DNA of 64,000 bases, taken from assembly GCF_000524195.1 (NCBI RefSeq), contig NW_020170432.1:87479-151478 (forward strand), in the 5' to 3' direction. Under the pieces are notes generated by a model, which was not told where the DNA came from, searched no databases, and saw only the letters and a list, made by a program, of their open reading frames with translations. Origin of the DNA: Echinococcus granulosus (lineage: Eukaryota > Platyhelminthes > Cestoda > Cyclophyllidea > Taeniidae). The position numbers and the translations under genes were made by a program. Below are positions 25,609-39,576 of the stretch, in pieces. Every line of letters begins with the position of its first letter. Position 1 is the stretch's first letter.

Positions 25609-25919
25609 TCATAACGATTTGTACAGCAAGATAGCAATATGGCCCAAATAGAAGTAGATAAATTTATTCTCCTCGTGAGTGACATAACTAGGAGAGAAGC
25701 AAAGCCTAGGATTAATTGAATGACGTACCTGCCGAAATTTCTTCCAACCACGCAATGCCAAGTGGGGGAGAATTCCTTATCAAAGAGCTTTTTTATGTGA
25801 GCAGCAATGTCCTTCTCAATGTTATACCGGTCCAGTGCCTCTTCGGCACACTCTATTGCGCGTTGTTGCATCTCCTCCGACATATCGGTGTTCTTTACAA
25901 TCGCTTTGGAGGCCTCCAT
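25609..25919 (-). CDS. Dynein light chain LC8-type (DLC-3)
   Basis: Complete two-exon gene: 25729-25919 and 25609-25687, with a 41-base intron (GTACGT...CTCCTAG). It encodes 89 residues, the length of human DYNLL1. Canonical features: [15 protein letters not shown] helix, [29 protein letters not shown] at the exon junction, then [19 protein letters not shown] and a YKSL end (usually FKSG). The Tyr-rich beta strand forms the dimer/partner groove in this family. A TATAAAAG box lies 48-55 bases upstream of the ATG and AATAAA about 120 bases past the stop, so this looks like an intact transcribed gene. Confidence 0.93.
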
Positions 25920-25966
25920 GAGTGGTGGTGTTGGTAAAGTTGAGTAGGAGCACTGAAACCGCCTAA

Positions 25967-25974
25967 CTTTTATA
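25967..25974 (-). promoter_or_regulatory. TATA box of DLC-3
   Basis: TATAAAAG on minus, 48-55 bases upstream of the DLC-3 ATG, at the spacing expected for a core promoter with a short leader. Confidence 0.6.
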
Positions 25975-28329
25975 GGTCGAGGGGCCTCAGTAGTCTGGCC
26001 TCGGTCACTTCAATTGCGTAGCAGAGAGTGGGTGGAGGGTTGGATAATGCATTATACGATCACCTTCTTCTGGCGAACCGGCGTTCTCCATTTTGTGCGT
26101 ATGTGTGCGTCTGCCCATGTACCGTCCATTGCATTGTGGAGGTGAAATGAACTTAAATGAACTGAGACGAGATGAAATGGAATTTACTCCTAAATCCTTG
26201 TGACAATTAATGTGCCTCATTTTGATAACGCCTCTGATTAACAGTCGGGAAAATTTAGTATATTTAAGAATATGTTCTTAATGTTTTTTTTGTGTCAGTG
26301 AAAGGAAGAAAATAGACAGTTCATTATGTCACGAAAGTAGTGATCCCACGGGCAAGGCTCTGTTAAAAATTTGCAAAACTTGAGGCAAACGGGAATGTGG
26401 AGCCTTGTGGGAAGGCACGTCAATTGGTTCTAAAGAATGTGTTTCAAACGATATCGGAATATACCTAACAAAAATGCAAAAAGTAGGTGCCAGCACTTAA
26501 ATATTTTAAGAATCGCATGATATTTCTCAAACCCATCCATTGAAGTGCCTATAGAAGTCAAGCTTTTAGTTTCATAATGTTCACTCAGCATTAATCAAAT
26601 CGGGGTGGCCGGATTTCAAATTCTGTATTTCTGGGAATTGGAAACCAAATTATTTTCCCGGTTATCATTTACAGCGTGATTAGGTAAGCAAATTCAGAAA
26701 AAAGGAATTACAAGTAGTTAAGTATAGTTTTCACCTAAAAGACTGTCAATTTATTCAAGGCTGATTGCCTTTCTTTTGTAACCAGAACTGATAACTACAA
26801 GATCTTTGTTTTACACTCCCTGTGGACCTAACCATCGATGACCTTTAAATGCGTTGAATTTAATTTTGGAAAATCCTTGCTTCGATTTGCCGGAAGAAGA
26901 CAACCTTGTTGACCTTAAGATTGAGGTAAGCCTGAACATGCCATCATTGTCGCTGGTGTGGGGTGAAAAAAACCATTCTTTCACCGCACATTCCCGATAA
27001 CCTCTATGAAACATATTGTTGAGCATAATGCTTATTTGAAAGACCTAGTCACTTTGCTCGCTCAAGAGTGGTGTTTCTATGGCCCTAGATTAGTAAATTT
27101 TAAGGGCGAACGCAGCTTCCAATTGTTAAAGGGCTACGAAATTCCGTGAATTCAACTTTATTAAACAAAGTCACAAGTATCTAGGCTTCAAAATCTGGAT
27201 ATCTAGTATTCGCCGTTAACTGATTCTGGTGTTCTAATCTACAAATGGTGAATCTTTCAAATATAAGGGCGAGCATATTACTTCGCTGTTTACGAATGTT
27301 TGTGTTGAGGTTGAGCAAGCACTTTGACAGCTTGTTTAAAAAATTTTAAATTACGCGTGTTGATTTATTCAAAGGCAATTTCGGAGGTGAGACTTGATGG
27401 CCGTAAGCTATTACTCTTCACAACATCTTTAAGGCACCAAGTTTGTAACCAAATTTACGTTAACCAGCAAAAAATTAAAAACCGCTCAGTTAAACACTGC
27501 ATGGAAATGCAGAAGGCTCACTACCTCAAAAAGTTGGCCATTCGTTGAACGAAAGCCGGGTTTAATCACATGTCGGTTAGTAAACAGTAAAAACAGAGAG
27601 TAAGTTAGGTAGCTGTTTTGAAAGGTCAAAAATGGTGTTCATCAGCCATGAATTAAAGATTCTTCATTAAATGCTTTATCTAGGAATTCACCAATAATGC
27701 GGTCTGAAGCCCGATTTGTATGCTAGTGCAATCAGATTCTGGCCGATTATGGCCAGAAGCAGCAGCCTTTTAGGCTTAGCAATCAAGTCCCTGACTTTCC
27801 CATTTTATAGATGGTAGGCTTTGGAATAACGCATGATTAGTTGCCCCTTTAATGTCCCACAAAATTTTGCTAAGGGGCGATAAATATTTGTCTGGAAGAT
27901 TGGTGGGGTAAAAATCACCACTTTTTCTCCCAAAATCAATAGGAATAGTGAAGCTGCATGGATGGAAGACTTTCGCCTCTTATCGCAATTCATCTGAGCC
28001 ATTTCACGATGTGCCGGAGTTAATTTTAAAAAATGTGAGAACTTCCATATAGTCAAATACGCGCAGTCATTCAAATCGACGCAATTGTAGCCTACGGATT
28101 AGGTTACAGTGTGTGCGCTCACTCACTCGCACAAATTGTAGTAACAAACGCCTTTTGGCCGTCTCGTTGGTTCTCTCTCTCACACGCACACGTAACCTGC
28201 AATGACCTCCATCTACTGTGCTCTGGGCTTATGAAGGCCTGCGCACAAGCATGCCTACCCACACACACATTTGCAGTGAGGCGCAATAGAGGGGTCTGTT
28301 GAGGCCAAGCTACTAAGCACGCTTTAGAC
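25975..28329. other. Intergenic stretch at the turn of the DLC cluster
   Basis: Orientation switches here from minus (DLC-1 to -3) to plus (DLC-4, -5), so this 2.4 kb is a shared upstream region for DLC-3 and DLC-4. No exon is supported. Near DLC-4 (28160-28280) the sequence is rich in CT and CACA runs. Confidence 0.5.
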
Positions 28330-28337
28330 TATTTAAG
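28330..28337 (+). promoter_or_regulatory. TATA-like box of DLC-4
   Basis: TATTTAAG begins 45 bases upstream of the DLC-4 ATG. Confidence 0.45.
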
Positions 28338-28374
28338 AGAGTTGCCAAACGGCGTCAGCCACCATCTCTCTGCG

Positions 28375-28722
<348 letters not shown>

Positions 28723-28886
28723 GTGTTGCCAGCCCCTTCCTCCTCCGCCTCTACCGCTTGAATGTTTGTACATTTGTGGTTTAGATGTTTTTTCCTCTTC
28801 TTTCATTTCCTTCAACTTCTTCTTCCCCTCCCTCTCCTTCTACACTTGATTACTTTAAGCTCATGAATACTACTGATAAAGCATGG

Positions 28887-28892
28887 AATAAA
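28887..28892 (+). promoter_or_regulatory. Polyadenylation signal of DLC-4
   Basis: AATAAA about 165 bases downstream of the DLC-4 stop codon. Confidence 0.55.
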
Positions 28893-29373
28893 TGTGGGTG
28901 AAGTGGATTTTTGAATGGCATTTAGAGTGCCGCGAGGAAAGGAATAATGAGGTGGTTGGGTTCAGCCATTCTTATCAATGCTCTCTGCTTCCTTGGGTAG
29001 ACATGTGGTTGCCAAGCACTTCATCTGTGGAGTGGATAAATGAGAGATAAAGTGATTAATGAAACATTTGTGAGTAGAGCTTTGACCTGGGCAGGGCAAA
29101 GCTAGTGTGTCAATTTGGAGATTAGTAGAGAAGCCTCATCATTCGGGCCATTACGTTAGAAGCAAGAGACACTTATTTCTCAATGGGTAGAAATAACGAC
29201 TGAAGGAAAGTCGGTTAGTGCTGTTTACTCTGCCATGGCCCACCTACCTAGTTCAGGGAATGTAATCGACCTCGTACTAAGCACATCAAACATCTACTTT
29301 ATTGTCTTAAGGTCATTTTTTTCGATGTAGTGCAACCACACGTCTGTAGCGTATAATTAATGAAAACCGAGGT

Positions 29374-29389
29374 GTCACATACCTGTGAC
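29374..29389. repeat. Palindrome GTCACA-N4-TGTGAC (copy 2)
   Basis: Same arms as 22622-22637 with spacer TACC, again GGT before and G after. Lies between DLC-4 and DLC-5, so the two copies flank the central part of the dynein light chain cluster. It could be a binding site, an RNA hairpin or an end of a small mobile element. Confidence 0.6.
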
Positions 29390-30908
29390 GCAGTGTAAAT
29401 GTGTTTATAATGATCGGAACTAGATATTCCAACTACCAAAAAGTGGCAATTAATGCAAAGAACAAAAGTAGAATAACTAAGGCAGTTAAATAGAATAAAT
29501 GATTTCTTTTATTAAAAAGGAAACCTATTCACCTCCATTTCACTGATGCCTTCTTCTTGGAACTTTAAGGAGGGTGAAGGATTTGCGAAATGTATTTAAG
29601 CTCGGGACATGTAAAATTGTAAGATTAGGGTTACTTTCCAACTCTTCTAGAGGATTTGCCACCTTCTCTTACCTGTCACCTCCACCTCACCTCCACCTAC
29701 TACCCCTCCACGGTTAGGCGGAGTCCGTGCCAAGTGTCTCCAAGCCACACGCGCCCTCACCAGTTCTTCTTCTACGTCGGTTATGCAAATTAGGTCAAAC
29801 TAATTTTTCTTAATTACACTCCCCCGGTTGTAGCCTTTAAAGGAAATGAATACTTTTGGTTGGGTTGTGAATAAACATTCCTTTACGCCTTTACTTCAAA
29901 AGACCCTACCTTCAAATTTGCCTACCCTGAATTTATGACTGGTAGGAATGCTTGAAACCCACAGCACCGGAAGGCTGTACCAATTACTTTATTGCCTTCA
30001 TAGACTTTGTAATCCATTATTTAATGAAAAATGCCCTGTCAATATTGAGGAGCAAGGTTACTGAGTCAGAAGGCTGTGAGCTGTCACTCAAAAAACATTA
30101 TGAAGAGTCCTCTCACTATCTGAGCAGGCCCTGATGCGTCGGAGGGAGGAGACCCCTAAGACGTCGGCCTCTCTAAGAAAACTGAAGTCCACTAAGGCCG
30201 CTACAAGAGGACGCCCTTTGAAGGAGCAGAAATCACGTCTTTAGCCATACTTAGCCATTGTCTCAGGATGGAGAGTTACTTGAAAAGCGTGGGTACAAAG
30301 TGATTTGCCATTCTGGGAGGGGCTGGTTATGTGTTGGCGAGGAGTTCCATGCACTGGAACGGGTCTAATAACCACCAAGGCTTGAAGTTGCAACTGACTG
30401 TGCTTGAAACGCCCCCGTCAGTCAAATGCCTGACTTTCATAGCTGATTGTCCCAAAACTGCTTTCTGTAGGGACTGGTGGGTGATTTCATCACCACAGAC
30501 TGCATTAAGGACGCTCCGTATTTCTAACCTTTAGCCAGACTGGTTCATGGTATGTGAATAGGACCTATAAATCAAACTTTTTGAAATTTCGCCAACCAAC
30601 TAACCACCGTATGTGTCAGGCAATACCTTTTCACCTTTAAAAAAGCCTCTCAAAAGGCCTCAAACGATTGATCCATCTTACCTACTAGTAGTACCACTAT
30701 GACCCCATTGGTGAATTCCTATTGGCTGAGGCGAAGGTGATTAAAGAGGGCTAATTTACCACACCGAAACTTCTCACATTTGGCCCATAAAAGCAGCACT
30801 TTTTGATATAAGAATACTTAATTCCTCTGCGAGGCAGCTTGAAGCGCTACTTTCTTACGTATAAATGCATCAACCTCCGCCTCGGTAGGAGAGGAGGGCA
30901 CAGCAGTC

Positions 30909-31238
30909 ATGGCGGCGTACAACAAGGCGGTCATCAAGAGTGTCGACATGTCCGATGTCATGCAGCAGGATGCTGTAGACGTGGCCAAAGAAGCGGTGAG
31001 TAGAAACGTCATTGAGCGAGACATCGCCACCTACATTAAGGCTGAGTTTGACCACAAGTACTCCCACACCTGGCATTGTGTTGTGAATCAAAATTATGGC
31101 AGGTATGTGTGCATTTTCCATCTTTTCTTTCTCCAATCTCTTTCTCCCTTGTTATATAGCTATGTCACCTATGAAGCGAGACACTTTATCTACTTCATGT
31201 TGGGTCACCTCTCTGTTCTCCTCTTCAAAGCTGGCTGA
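30909..31238 (+). CDS. Dynein light chain LC8-type (DLC-5)
   Basis: Complete two-exon gene: 30909-31102 and 31160-31238, intron 57 bases (GTATGT...TATATAG). It encodes 90 residues: [51 protein letters not shown], then [20 protein letters not shown] and LLFKAG. The core changes VGRNFG to VNQNYG and THE to TYE, both in the region that forms the partner-binding groove in LC8 proteins. It may therefore bind a different set of ligands than DLC-3 and DLC-4. That inference rests on family structure only. Confidence 0.93.
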   Translation: MAAYNKAVIKSVDMSDVMQQDAVDVAKEAVSRNVIERDIATYIKAEFDHKYSHTWHCVVNQNYGRYVCIFHLFFLQSLSPLLYSYVTYEARHFIYFMLGHLSVLLFKAG

Positions 31239-34200
31239 GGTAAGGTGGAAGAAGAAAGAAGGAGAACTTTGCTACTTCATTTATAAATTTTTCAGACTTT
31301 AATTTATGTGTTAAGTGGGAATGGTTTTTTTGTGGATGGCGAGGTGGAGATTATGGGCGGAATTTGGGAGGGAAGAATTTTGGCAGCACGTTTGATAGAT
31401 GACACCTAATTTGAGTCTATTTTCCACCACCGTTAATCGCTTTCCTCGCCTCCTTTGTGCGTTAATTCATCCTCAAGATGTGAGTTGGAACTCGAGTACT
31501 AAGGGGTTGGAGATCGCCTGTATCCAGAGTGACAGGTAGCTTGGGTCACAGAGGTTCAACTTGCTTTTCAGGCTAAACCCCAAAACGGAGGATAAAGTGG
31601 GGATGGGCTCAACTTCGAGTGTGGTGGTGTGGAATGTCTTGACTGGGGGACAAATAATAGCTGGATGTCTCACCAAGAGTCAGATTAACTGTGGCGGCCT
31701 GCATAAATGAATAATTTTGTAAAATGACCTATCCATCCATTATCCCGCATCCATCCAGCCAAAACCAATCCATTCAACCTTGGCCCAAACGACAAATAAT
31801 TGTCACCTCGATCAGGATTTAAGGAGAGTTGAAGAGTGTGAAGGAGCATGATCTTGCCGAAACACACCTTAGACCTTTTCAAGTCAATCCTCATAATCAG
31901 AGGCTTGAAGTCTCTCGCCAGCCTCTGGTTACTGGAAATTGCGGCTTAAAGAAGGCCCAGCAATGGTGAGTTGAAAGTCTTATTTTTTTGAGGCGATTTA
32001 GAGAGAAGAAAAACTCATTAGTTGAACTGAGGTCTGTGCACACCTTGTAATCACTTGTGTGGAGCACATGAGGCGTTGTTGTTTGAGGTGACTGAGGCCA
32101 GGTTACTGAAGACAGAGCCACCTCACCGGAGCATATAAGGTCCTGTCTAACTTCGTCCTATTTTTGAAGGGAAGACACCGTGTCAAATAGAGGAGAATTC
32201 AGTACAGATTGAGCAAATTCACTGCCATAATTCGACCAACTCAAATTACGTCCGCCGGGTATCGTCACCATTTAATGCCCTGGGGGGCGGAGGGGATGAA
32301 TTTGCAGTAGGCGAAAAGTATCGGAGTATTGTATGCCATACGGACTGACGGATTGATACTTTATAATGCAGACGGTATAAATAATGTCCTGAACCATACT
32401 GATCCACTACAAATTACCTCAAGGCAACAATGAAAGCGATTTGGTGCTCCGATTAGGTTCGTGTTAAGCTACTCGGGCACTCGAGTCCTCTCAGTTTGAG
32501 GTTCAACTCGGCGGCAGTACATGACTTTTGTGTACATCAGTAATATGTTCTTTTACAGCACTTTCGGTTGCTATGACCCCATAGAAGTCCAAGAAGACTT
32601 CGTTCAGTAATCAAACACATATGTAAATCTATTTGCGTGGAAGTCTTTTGAAAAGATTTTGGAAATTATTTTTAAAGAAGCGATCCTATATTGCCTAGTT
32701 AAGAATAACAGGTTTGGGGAATAAATGTCATATTTATTTTAAAAACCGTAATAGGACGGAAAAAAGTGCAGCTTAATAGCATTTTTAGATAATTTTCAGC
32801 ACACTTGAAGAAGACAGAAATACTAAATTATCTCTATAAAATAAATAAATCTAGACTACTTAAAGTGCATGGTTAGAAATTTCCATATTTTATAAAAATA
32901 GATGTATTTATGTTCACACAAAAAGGCTGCAAAATGGCTGTTGCACGAAAACAACTGTTCCCGCATTTGTTTTAGTGCGGCTTCTGCTGTGCGGGCCTTC
33001 GGTTTCAGCCATAGCGTTGGTTACTAACACATCTTTTCTCACTTTGTTATGACTTGTTACAACCCCGGAAAGAGCTCCGGATCCTGCCTCGGTGGTAACG
33101 ACAAGCCAGTTGGATTTCCTTGATCGACTCCAAAAGGATGAACGTCTGCTGCGGATGTTAGAGCCGGCGGCAACTCATAACGGAAGGGTCACCGAGGCCC
33201 GCCATATCTGCTGTTGGCATTTGCTGCATTCTAACAGTTTGTAGGAGGGTAATCGATAGCCGATGCCGCATCCGATCCGAATGTCTTGAAAATATTCATC
33301 ACAGGTGGAGGACGGATAATGACTCCACTGGTGACAGACGGTGAGTTGACATCGGCAGTGTCTGTGGTGAAAGAATCGGTAGGTCTAACTGACTGTTGAG
33401 CTGACTTCTGTATTGAGAGATCCAGCTCTGATTCCGATTTGGAAAACCATTCTGCCGCAATGGCCAGAGCTTGCTGTCATGGCACGAGCTGTCATTTCTA
33501 AGTAAAAGTCAATCCTGAAGACCTCATCGCATTGACTATTCAAGTCGGAGGGAAAGAGTTGTCATGGTTTCTTCCCCGGCTGCTATGCAAGGTCAGCCAT
33601 CTCTTCCTCATCCTCCTATTTGTGTATCGCCCTCTTCACAAATCGCTGAATGCTCGTGCGGTCACCACAACGCAATTCTCCCGACTTTAGGTGGGCGGTG
33701 GGACATTTGTCGAGAGGAACCGGTAGAGAGGGGCTGAGGTGGTTCCATCCTGACGACTAACAAGTCATCAAACTTTGTTGCTTACTTGTGTCGTGTTGGG
33801 GGAGGCCAGAGCCTTTGCGGCCTGCTTCTAGTCATCAATCCTGGCAAATGACTCGCCAATAATGAAATCGGCTGTCGAGATAGGTGTTCCATTTGAGGCA
33901 ACGGATGGGAGAATGGCTCTTCCACCGCGAATATTCTCTGTGCACAAATCGGTAAGGTGTGTAAAACGATTCTTGAACCGGGGAAAAAGAAGGAAATGGG
34001 AATTATTCCCATAAAGTAAACTTAACTTACCGACGACAACCTTACTCGCGTGGGACAGTATACCGTTGAAACAGAGCAAAAGTATAGTATGCCTTGGCAA
34101 TGGAAGTCAAGGAAGTCTTAAAATGGGATAAGATGTCTCCATCTACCCATCGGTGCACCCATCTGTACCGTGTCCATCCTTCACTCCAGCCATCTCGTAT

Positions 34201-37200
34201 CCATTCGTCTGTCTGCGTGTCTATCCGTCTGGATGCAAGGATGATCATATCAGCGGAGATGAAGCCTGAGGCAAAACCCGCAGCGTAACCAATTCTTAGG
34301 CACTCAAGTTATTGTCTTTTAAAGTTTTTTTTTAAGAAGCACCTTAACCTCTTCTTGAACGTGAAATAAGCTCTAACGGCAACGAAAGAAGATTTGTCAG
34401 CAACAACCAGGAAGGACCGTCCATCTTGTCGGAATGGTTGAGAGACACATGTTGTTACCTCTTTTCATAAAAAAAGGTAGTTGAACCAATTTACCCTTTT
34501 CCATACCTCAATCCGTATTGTAGGCATTAGGTTTATTTCTACTAAAATGGGTTCAGTAGCGTCGTCATCATCCAAGCCAACAGTTTTCGCCAAATAGTTT
34601 GATACTCATTAGGTAACCGCTTCTCTATTAAGTAAGAAGTGACTTCGTTTAGCTGTTGTGTCATGAGGTTAATGGCTTCCCAAATGAGACACGAGGTAGG
34701 CAAGTCACGATATCAACGATCTCCGCGTAGTTTTGGTTCATTGAATTGCTTCCTCTACCACTTCACTGTTGCGCATCGCGGCATTGTACCATTTACTGAC
34801 GACAATGCCAGCTGATCGGCACTACGTTCCCCTACTGCCTCTGCTAATGACTCGACCGGGGCTTAAACATCAGAAGGGTAATTTTACTCATCTTCCTCAG
34901 TGTTCGCAATGGGAACCTTCCTGATGAATTCAAACATAAAGTAAATATTGTTTCTAGGGAAGAAAGTAGACCAATAAAACGCTTTGTGCAAGCTTTAATC
35001 CATTTGCTTCACGAAAAGTCGAAGTGAATCACATCACTGCAAATCTTAGCTAGCAACCAAATTCGTATAGAAATATACAAGTAACTCGAGTAATTAATCA
35101 GTTGTCTGTGCAGTTTTCCTTTAATTATATGCAAGGCAGGAATGCATACACAATCACTACTCCATTACACCCTCCATCTCACTGTCTGTTGGCCTATTAA
35201 TTTTCGGCAAAAGGGCCGCCCAAGTCTCCTTTCTTCAAGCTGCACTTGTGATGGCCTCAGTTTAGTTACTTTCACACAAAGTTTGTGCCCCAATTCATTT
35301 GTCTTGTTGGATTCATGAGTCCGCTAGAGTGAGAGTGATTTTACTCCTCCCTCAAATGCAAATTTCTCCACACAACGAGAGAGGGCCTCCCACACTTGTG
35401 TAGTAATTCGGAATCGGTTTGTGTAGGTAAAAAACCATGCCCCTTTTGAAATAAAAGGGGACCTGAAGAATAAAAAATGCATTATTATATTTGTACTGTG
35501 TAAATAGCAACGTTTGCCATTTCATGGTGTTCGGGGAATGATAAAGTCTCCCACGTTACAGTCACTGGCAGTTAAGACGAATTCGAATATTTCACCTGAC
35601 AGAAATGACTTTCGCATAAAGTCAGTGATTTTGAACTGTTTTTGTTTCTTTTTTGTTTAACTTCTTAGGGAAAATTACACCATTTATTTGACAGCTCACC
35701 TTTGATTAGTCAGAGAAATCCCCTTACAAAGTGATTCACTGACAAGTTGTGGAGTCCCATTCTAGGTTAACCCGCACGAAGTCCAGCTACTAATTAGTAC
35801 TCGTGATGCGCTTGCTTTTTTTTACTGCAAACAACTTGCACCCACACAGTGAAAAGGCTGACACACTCCGTAGAGTCACTGAGTACGGCAATTGCAGGCC
35901 GTCTCAATCTGTGCCCTGCACTGGCCTCTGAAGTTCGGTTTACCTCCGCAGCGCAACAGAGGTCGACGTACTTCATTTGCATTGTGCATTTGATTAAGCT
36001 TACATAGGGCAAACCATCACAATGGCCACCTCATAGGTACGTCCAAGTTGAGTGAGAAGACAACCTCGCCCCCACAAGACCTCAGGTGACTGCATTTGCA
36101 CGAATCGACCTTAAATGCACATATAAACATGGCCACCTCTCAGTTGGTCCAAATGAGGCGAATGGCGTCTGTGTGGCATGCGTGAGGTCACCTGGTAGAA
36201 ACCATCATTTACTTAAAGCTGCAGTTACAGGTCTGATCGACTTGTCTCTCTTTCAACCTCGTAATTTGTACCCCACTCATCGGCGAAACCTGTAAGATTT
36301 GTCTTCTACCATCCCGTAAATATACTACTTAATTGAATTCCATCCACCGCAGTTAATTTAGACGGTCTTAGGTGGGTGTCTTCCGGACGTTGTTTATACA
36401 AAGCTCGTGTAAACCTCATGAGTGTTTACTGAAGCCTAACTCTGCCACAAAAATTACTGTATTGGTGCACAGCGCTCAAACAAAGATGGATGTATCGACG
36501 ACAGGGATTTCATTCGTCAAGTAAATCTTTGACATCTTGTCAATGCTAGGAGTACAGGTCCTCATCAGTGGGGGAGGGGGCTATGCAATAAACTTGCGTC
36601 AATTTTTGGTGCAAAGTCCAAACCCTCCGGGCTGTTTTCATTGTTCTTCACCCACACCCACTGCATAAAGTCGAGTGGCCCCTTCGCATTACTCTCAACA
36701 TCTTCTTTTATCAAATAAAAGGAAAATCATTACAATTCCTTGTGCAATAATCTGTTTTTCACAAGTTCATTCAGCGGCTCTGCTTTTTTGCTGTGCACTA
36801 ATGACTGTTTAAATTAATTAAAAGATTTCTGATGTTGCCAACTTCTTCTCTATGTCAAGGCGTCTAGTACGCCTTAAACAGTACCGATCTAAGCCCCACT
36901 TTTTTATCGCCACAGAGCGTTAAAATGTAAATCATCTTCCACCCACTTGAATGGATTCGAAGGAAGCCTTATTCCTCCCTTTTTTTGTATAAACAACGGT
37001 ATATTCAGTTTTTGTTTTACTTACGGCCACCTGTGCTACCGAACACCTACCAATATGTTTTCGAATTCGAAGGCAGAAATTGCATCAACGGAAACAGTGG
37101 CATTTAGCAGGTGAATGACTCCACCACACTTTGGAAGTTTGTGGATAGGTCAATTGCAAGGGTTGAGGAGATCTGGCCACCGGCTAGTTATACTGGAGCT

Positions 37201-38642
37201 GTGGGCGGAGCGCAAGACCAACAAGAGGGGAGGTGGAACCAGACGTCCCCCTCCTCCCTTGGTCCGAAGCAGATCCCATTTCCGCCTTCTGAATCATGCT
37301 TTTTAAATAAATTTCGATGCTTTGGTGAAACTTAAAGAAGCCAAAAAAACGGCAATGCTTCGTGGAGCGTTTTATTGTCCCACCTAACCTTTACTTTTCC
37401 ACTCCATAGATTGGCACATAGAGATTAGGATTTGTAATTTCACCACCATCACCCTGGAGTAGATGTCGCCTGCTTTTGTAGTAAGTTTTAACTTGTGTAT
37501 GAAAAAACTCCCCACGTTGGCGGGCTCACCAATTAGACGGTGAAAAAGCTGAACTTGGATTGAATTCAAGAGTCGACGGATTGCAAACTGGTTGTGCAAT
37601 ACGTGTGGAGCCGGCGTAAGATAACAGAACTCTTATGATTGTGAGAGTAACAAGGTCTGCAGACTGTTAGGTTCATCAGTAAATGCTCTTTCACCCACCT
37701 TCGGCCCCTTCCGATACCTCTCCCCCCATCACACGCCAAACACCAAGACAGATGTGGGGGAGAGAAGGCAGTGAGATTTCCTCGAAGAAACAGAGGTAAA
37801 TAAAATTTATGAACTTCTTAAAAACTAGGACATTGTTAGGTGACATTCAAAAGTAATTCTAGCACTACATTTGCACAAATATTTCGACCTGAAGTATTAC
37901 ACATTTAGAGGGTAAAATTAGTCTAAGGGCTTCGTCCAATCACCAACCCAAATTTCATCTTCGTAAAGCCTTTTGAGGGACTCGAAAGTGACCTCTTCCT
38001 TGAGTCGCAGGTCTCACAACTGGTGGTATTATTAAAGTCGACCTGGGAGATCAGACCTCTGAATAAAGAAGGGTGGGGGTTTAATCTCCTGCTTGCTGGT
38101 TTGGGGTTCTGCTGGTAGGGAGTGATAAGTCAAACCTCTGGGGTCCTCAAATTACTCCCAAATTCAGCACTTTGTTAAATCGGGGATTTAATGTGGCTCT
38201 TGGTCTCGAGGCTCGGTTGAAATGGTGGGGGAGAAAGGCTTACTATATCACGGCACAGAAGGCCTGGGTGGCTGTAGGCGTGACCGGTGAATTGAGTAGA
38301 TAAGTAGGTGTAAAACCACGGAAATCGAAAGACCTCAGAAGGTGAGCTTTGTGTGGGATAGTGAATATCAAATTACTGGAGTGTCCCTACGCTGTGAGCA
38401 TTTCGAGTGGGAAAGTGGGAGGATTAGTTGTATGGTAAATTCCACACTTTCTCTGTGCTTGAGTGTGTGTGTGTATAGGTAAGCCTAAGGACTCACAGAG
38501 AGGCTTCCCACAGTGAAATGCGATATGGCACACAAAGGATTCTGAAGAGGTGTGACAATTGCGCTAAACTGTTCGTGTTCCTGAGCGGAGTGGTCTCGGT
38601 AATTGAAAAAGGGTGAGCTATCCTGGTCACCTATTTGTTTAA

Positions 38643-38937
38643 GTATTCATCTATCCAACCATCCGTTCATCCCACACCCATCCACCTCTCTATCCATTCC
38701 TTATCCCTCAATTCATCCATTCAACCTTCCATTCATCCCATATCCATCCCACATCCATTAATCCATTCATCCACCTATCCATCTCGCATCCATTCACTTC
38801 TTCATCCACCCCGTATCCCTCCATCCGTCTTTCCACCCATCCAACCATCCATTATCCCACACGTAGCAAGTTATTCAGCCTGTATCCATCCATCCCGTAT
38901 CCATTCATCCATCTACCCTTTCATCTATCCAAGTAGT
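38643..38937. repeat. CATCC-type minisatellite
   Basis: About 295 bases of imperfect CATCCATC / TATCCATTCATCC units, with recurring TCCCGTATCC or TCCCACATCC variants. All three plus frames read as Ser/Pro/His/Ile-rich peptides; the 104-codon open frame across it is a by-product of the repeat. Shorter tracts of the same unit occur at 34137-34235 and 31727-31775. Confidence 0.85.
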
Positions 38938-39215
38938 ACTTCATTGTGAAGAGTAGAGGCTCCTCCCCAATGTGATGCTGCATACATCATTGGAGGAAAC
39001 ACAACCAGAGTCAACTAATTTGGCCCATCCCTTTCCTCTATGGACGGTGTGATCTTCAAGCTCTTCACAGCTATTTTAGCGAGAGGTATTAGGCTATTAC
39101 TACAAGGGAAGCCACCTCGAATCAAGCCCATCATATTCAACTGGTGCTGGGTGATCTGCGAGCTAGGCTTAAGGGAAAACACTGCTGATCCCAGCAGAGA
39201 GTGACCAACCAGTAG
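38938..39215 (+). repeat. Interspersed repeat, copy A
   Basis: Shares with 41563-41760 the sequence GAGTRGAGGCTCCTCC near its start, then GAGTCAA-TAATTT/GATTTA, and near its end TCATATTCAACTGGTGCTG against TCAAGTTTAGCTGATGCTG. Directly abuts the CATCC minisatellite. No coding capacity seen. Family unknown. Confidence 0.5.
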
Positions 39216-39463
39216 GCCGACTTCTTTGCCGTGCCTGCACACAATTGCATGCGGGTTTCAACTTTCCAAGAGCTAAAACAAGACCTTGTAACGAGCCACA
39301 CTGAAAATGGACATAATCATTTGACTTTTCCAAAAATTCATTCATGTGATTCCAACTTCATGTCAAAACAAATAAGCCCCCCCCCCCATTCCATCTCGTC
39401 TCGCCTTCGCAAGTCATTTTGTGTATCATCCAGGCGAACAGTGAGAGTTATACGTGAATGAAA

Positions 39464-39487
39464 CGACGACGACGACGACGACGATGG

Positions 39488-39576
<89 letters not shown>

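Larger units (their letters stand above)
28723..30908. other. Intergenic stretch between DLC-4 and DLC-5
   Basis: Holds the DLC-4 polyadenylation signal, the second palindrome (29374-29389) and a short lysine/arginine-rich open frame at about 30135-30243 (MRRREETPKTSASLRK at its start), which lacks a promoter or family match. CATAAAAG at about 30786 is a possible TATA element for DLC-5. Confidence 0.45.

Noticed and set aside
32490..32530. GGTTCAACTC resembling a tRNA B box
   Set aside because: No A box at the required distance and no acceptor stem can be formed.
38635..38949. 104-codon plus frame rich in Ser, Pro, His and Ile
   Set aside because: Produced by the CATCC minisatellite.
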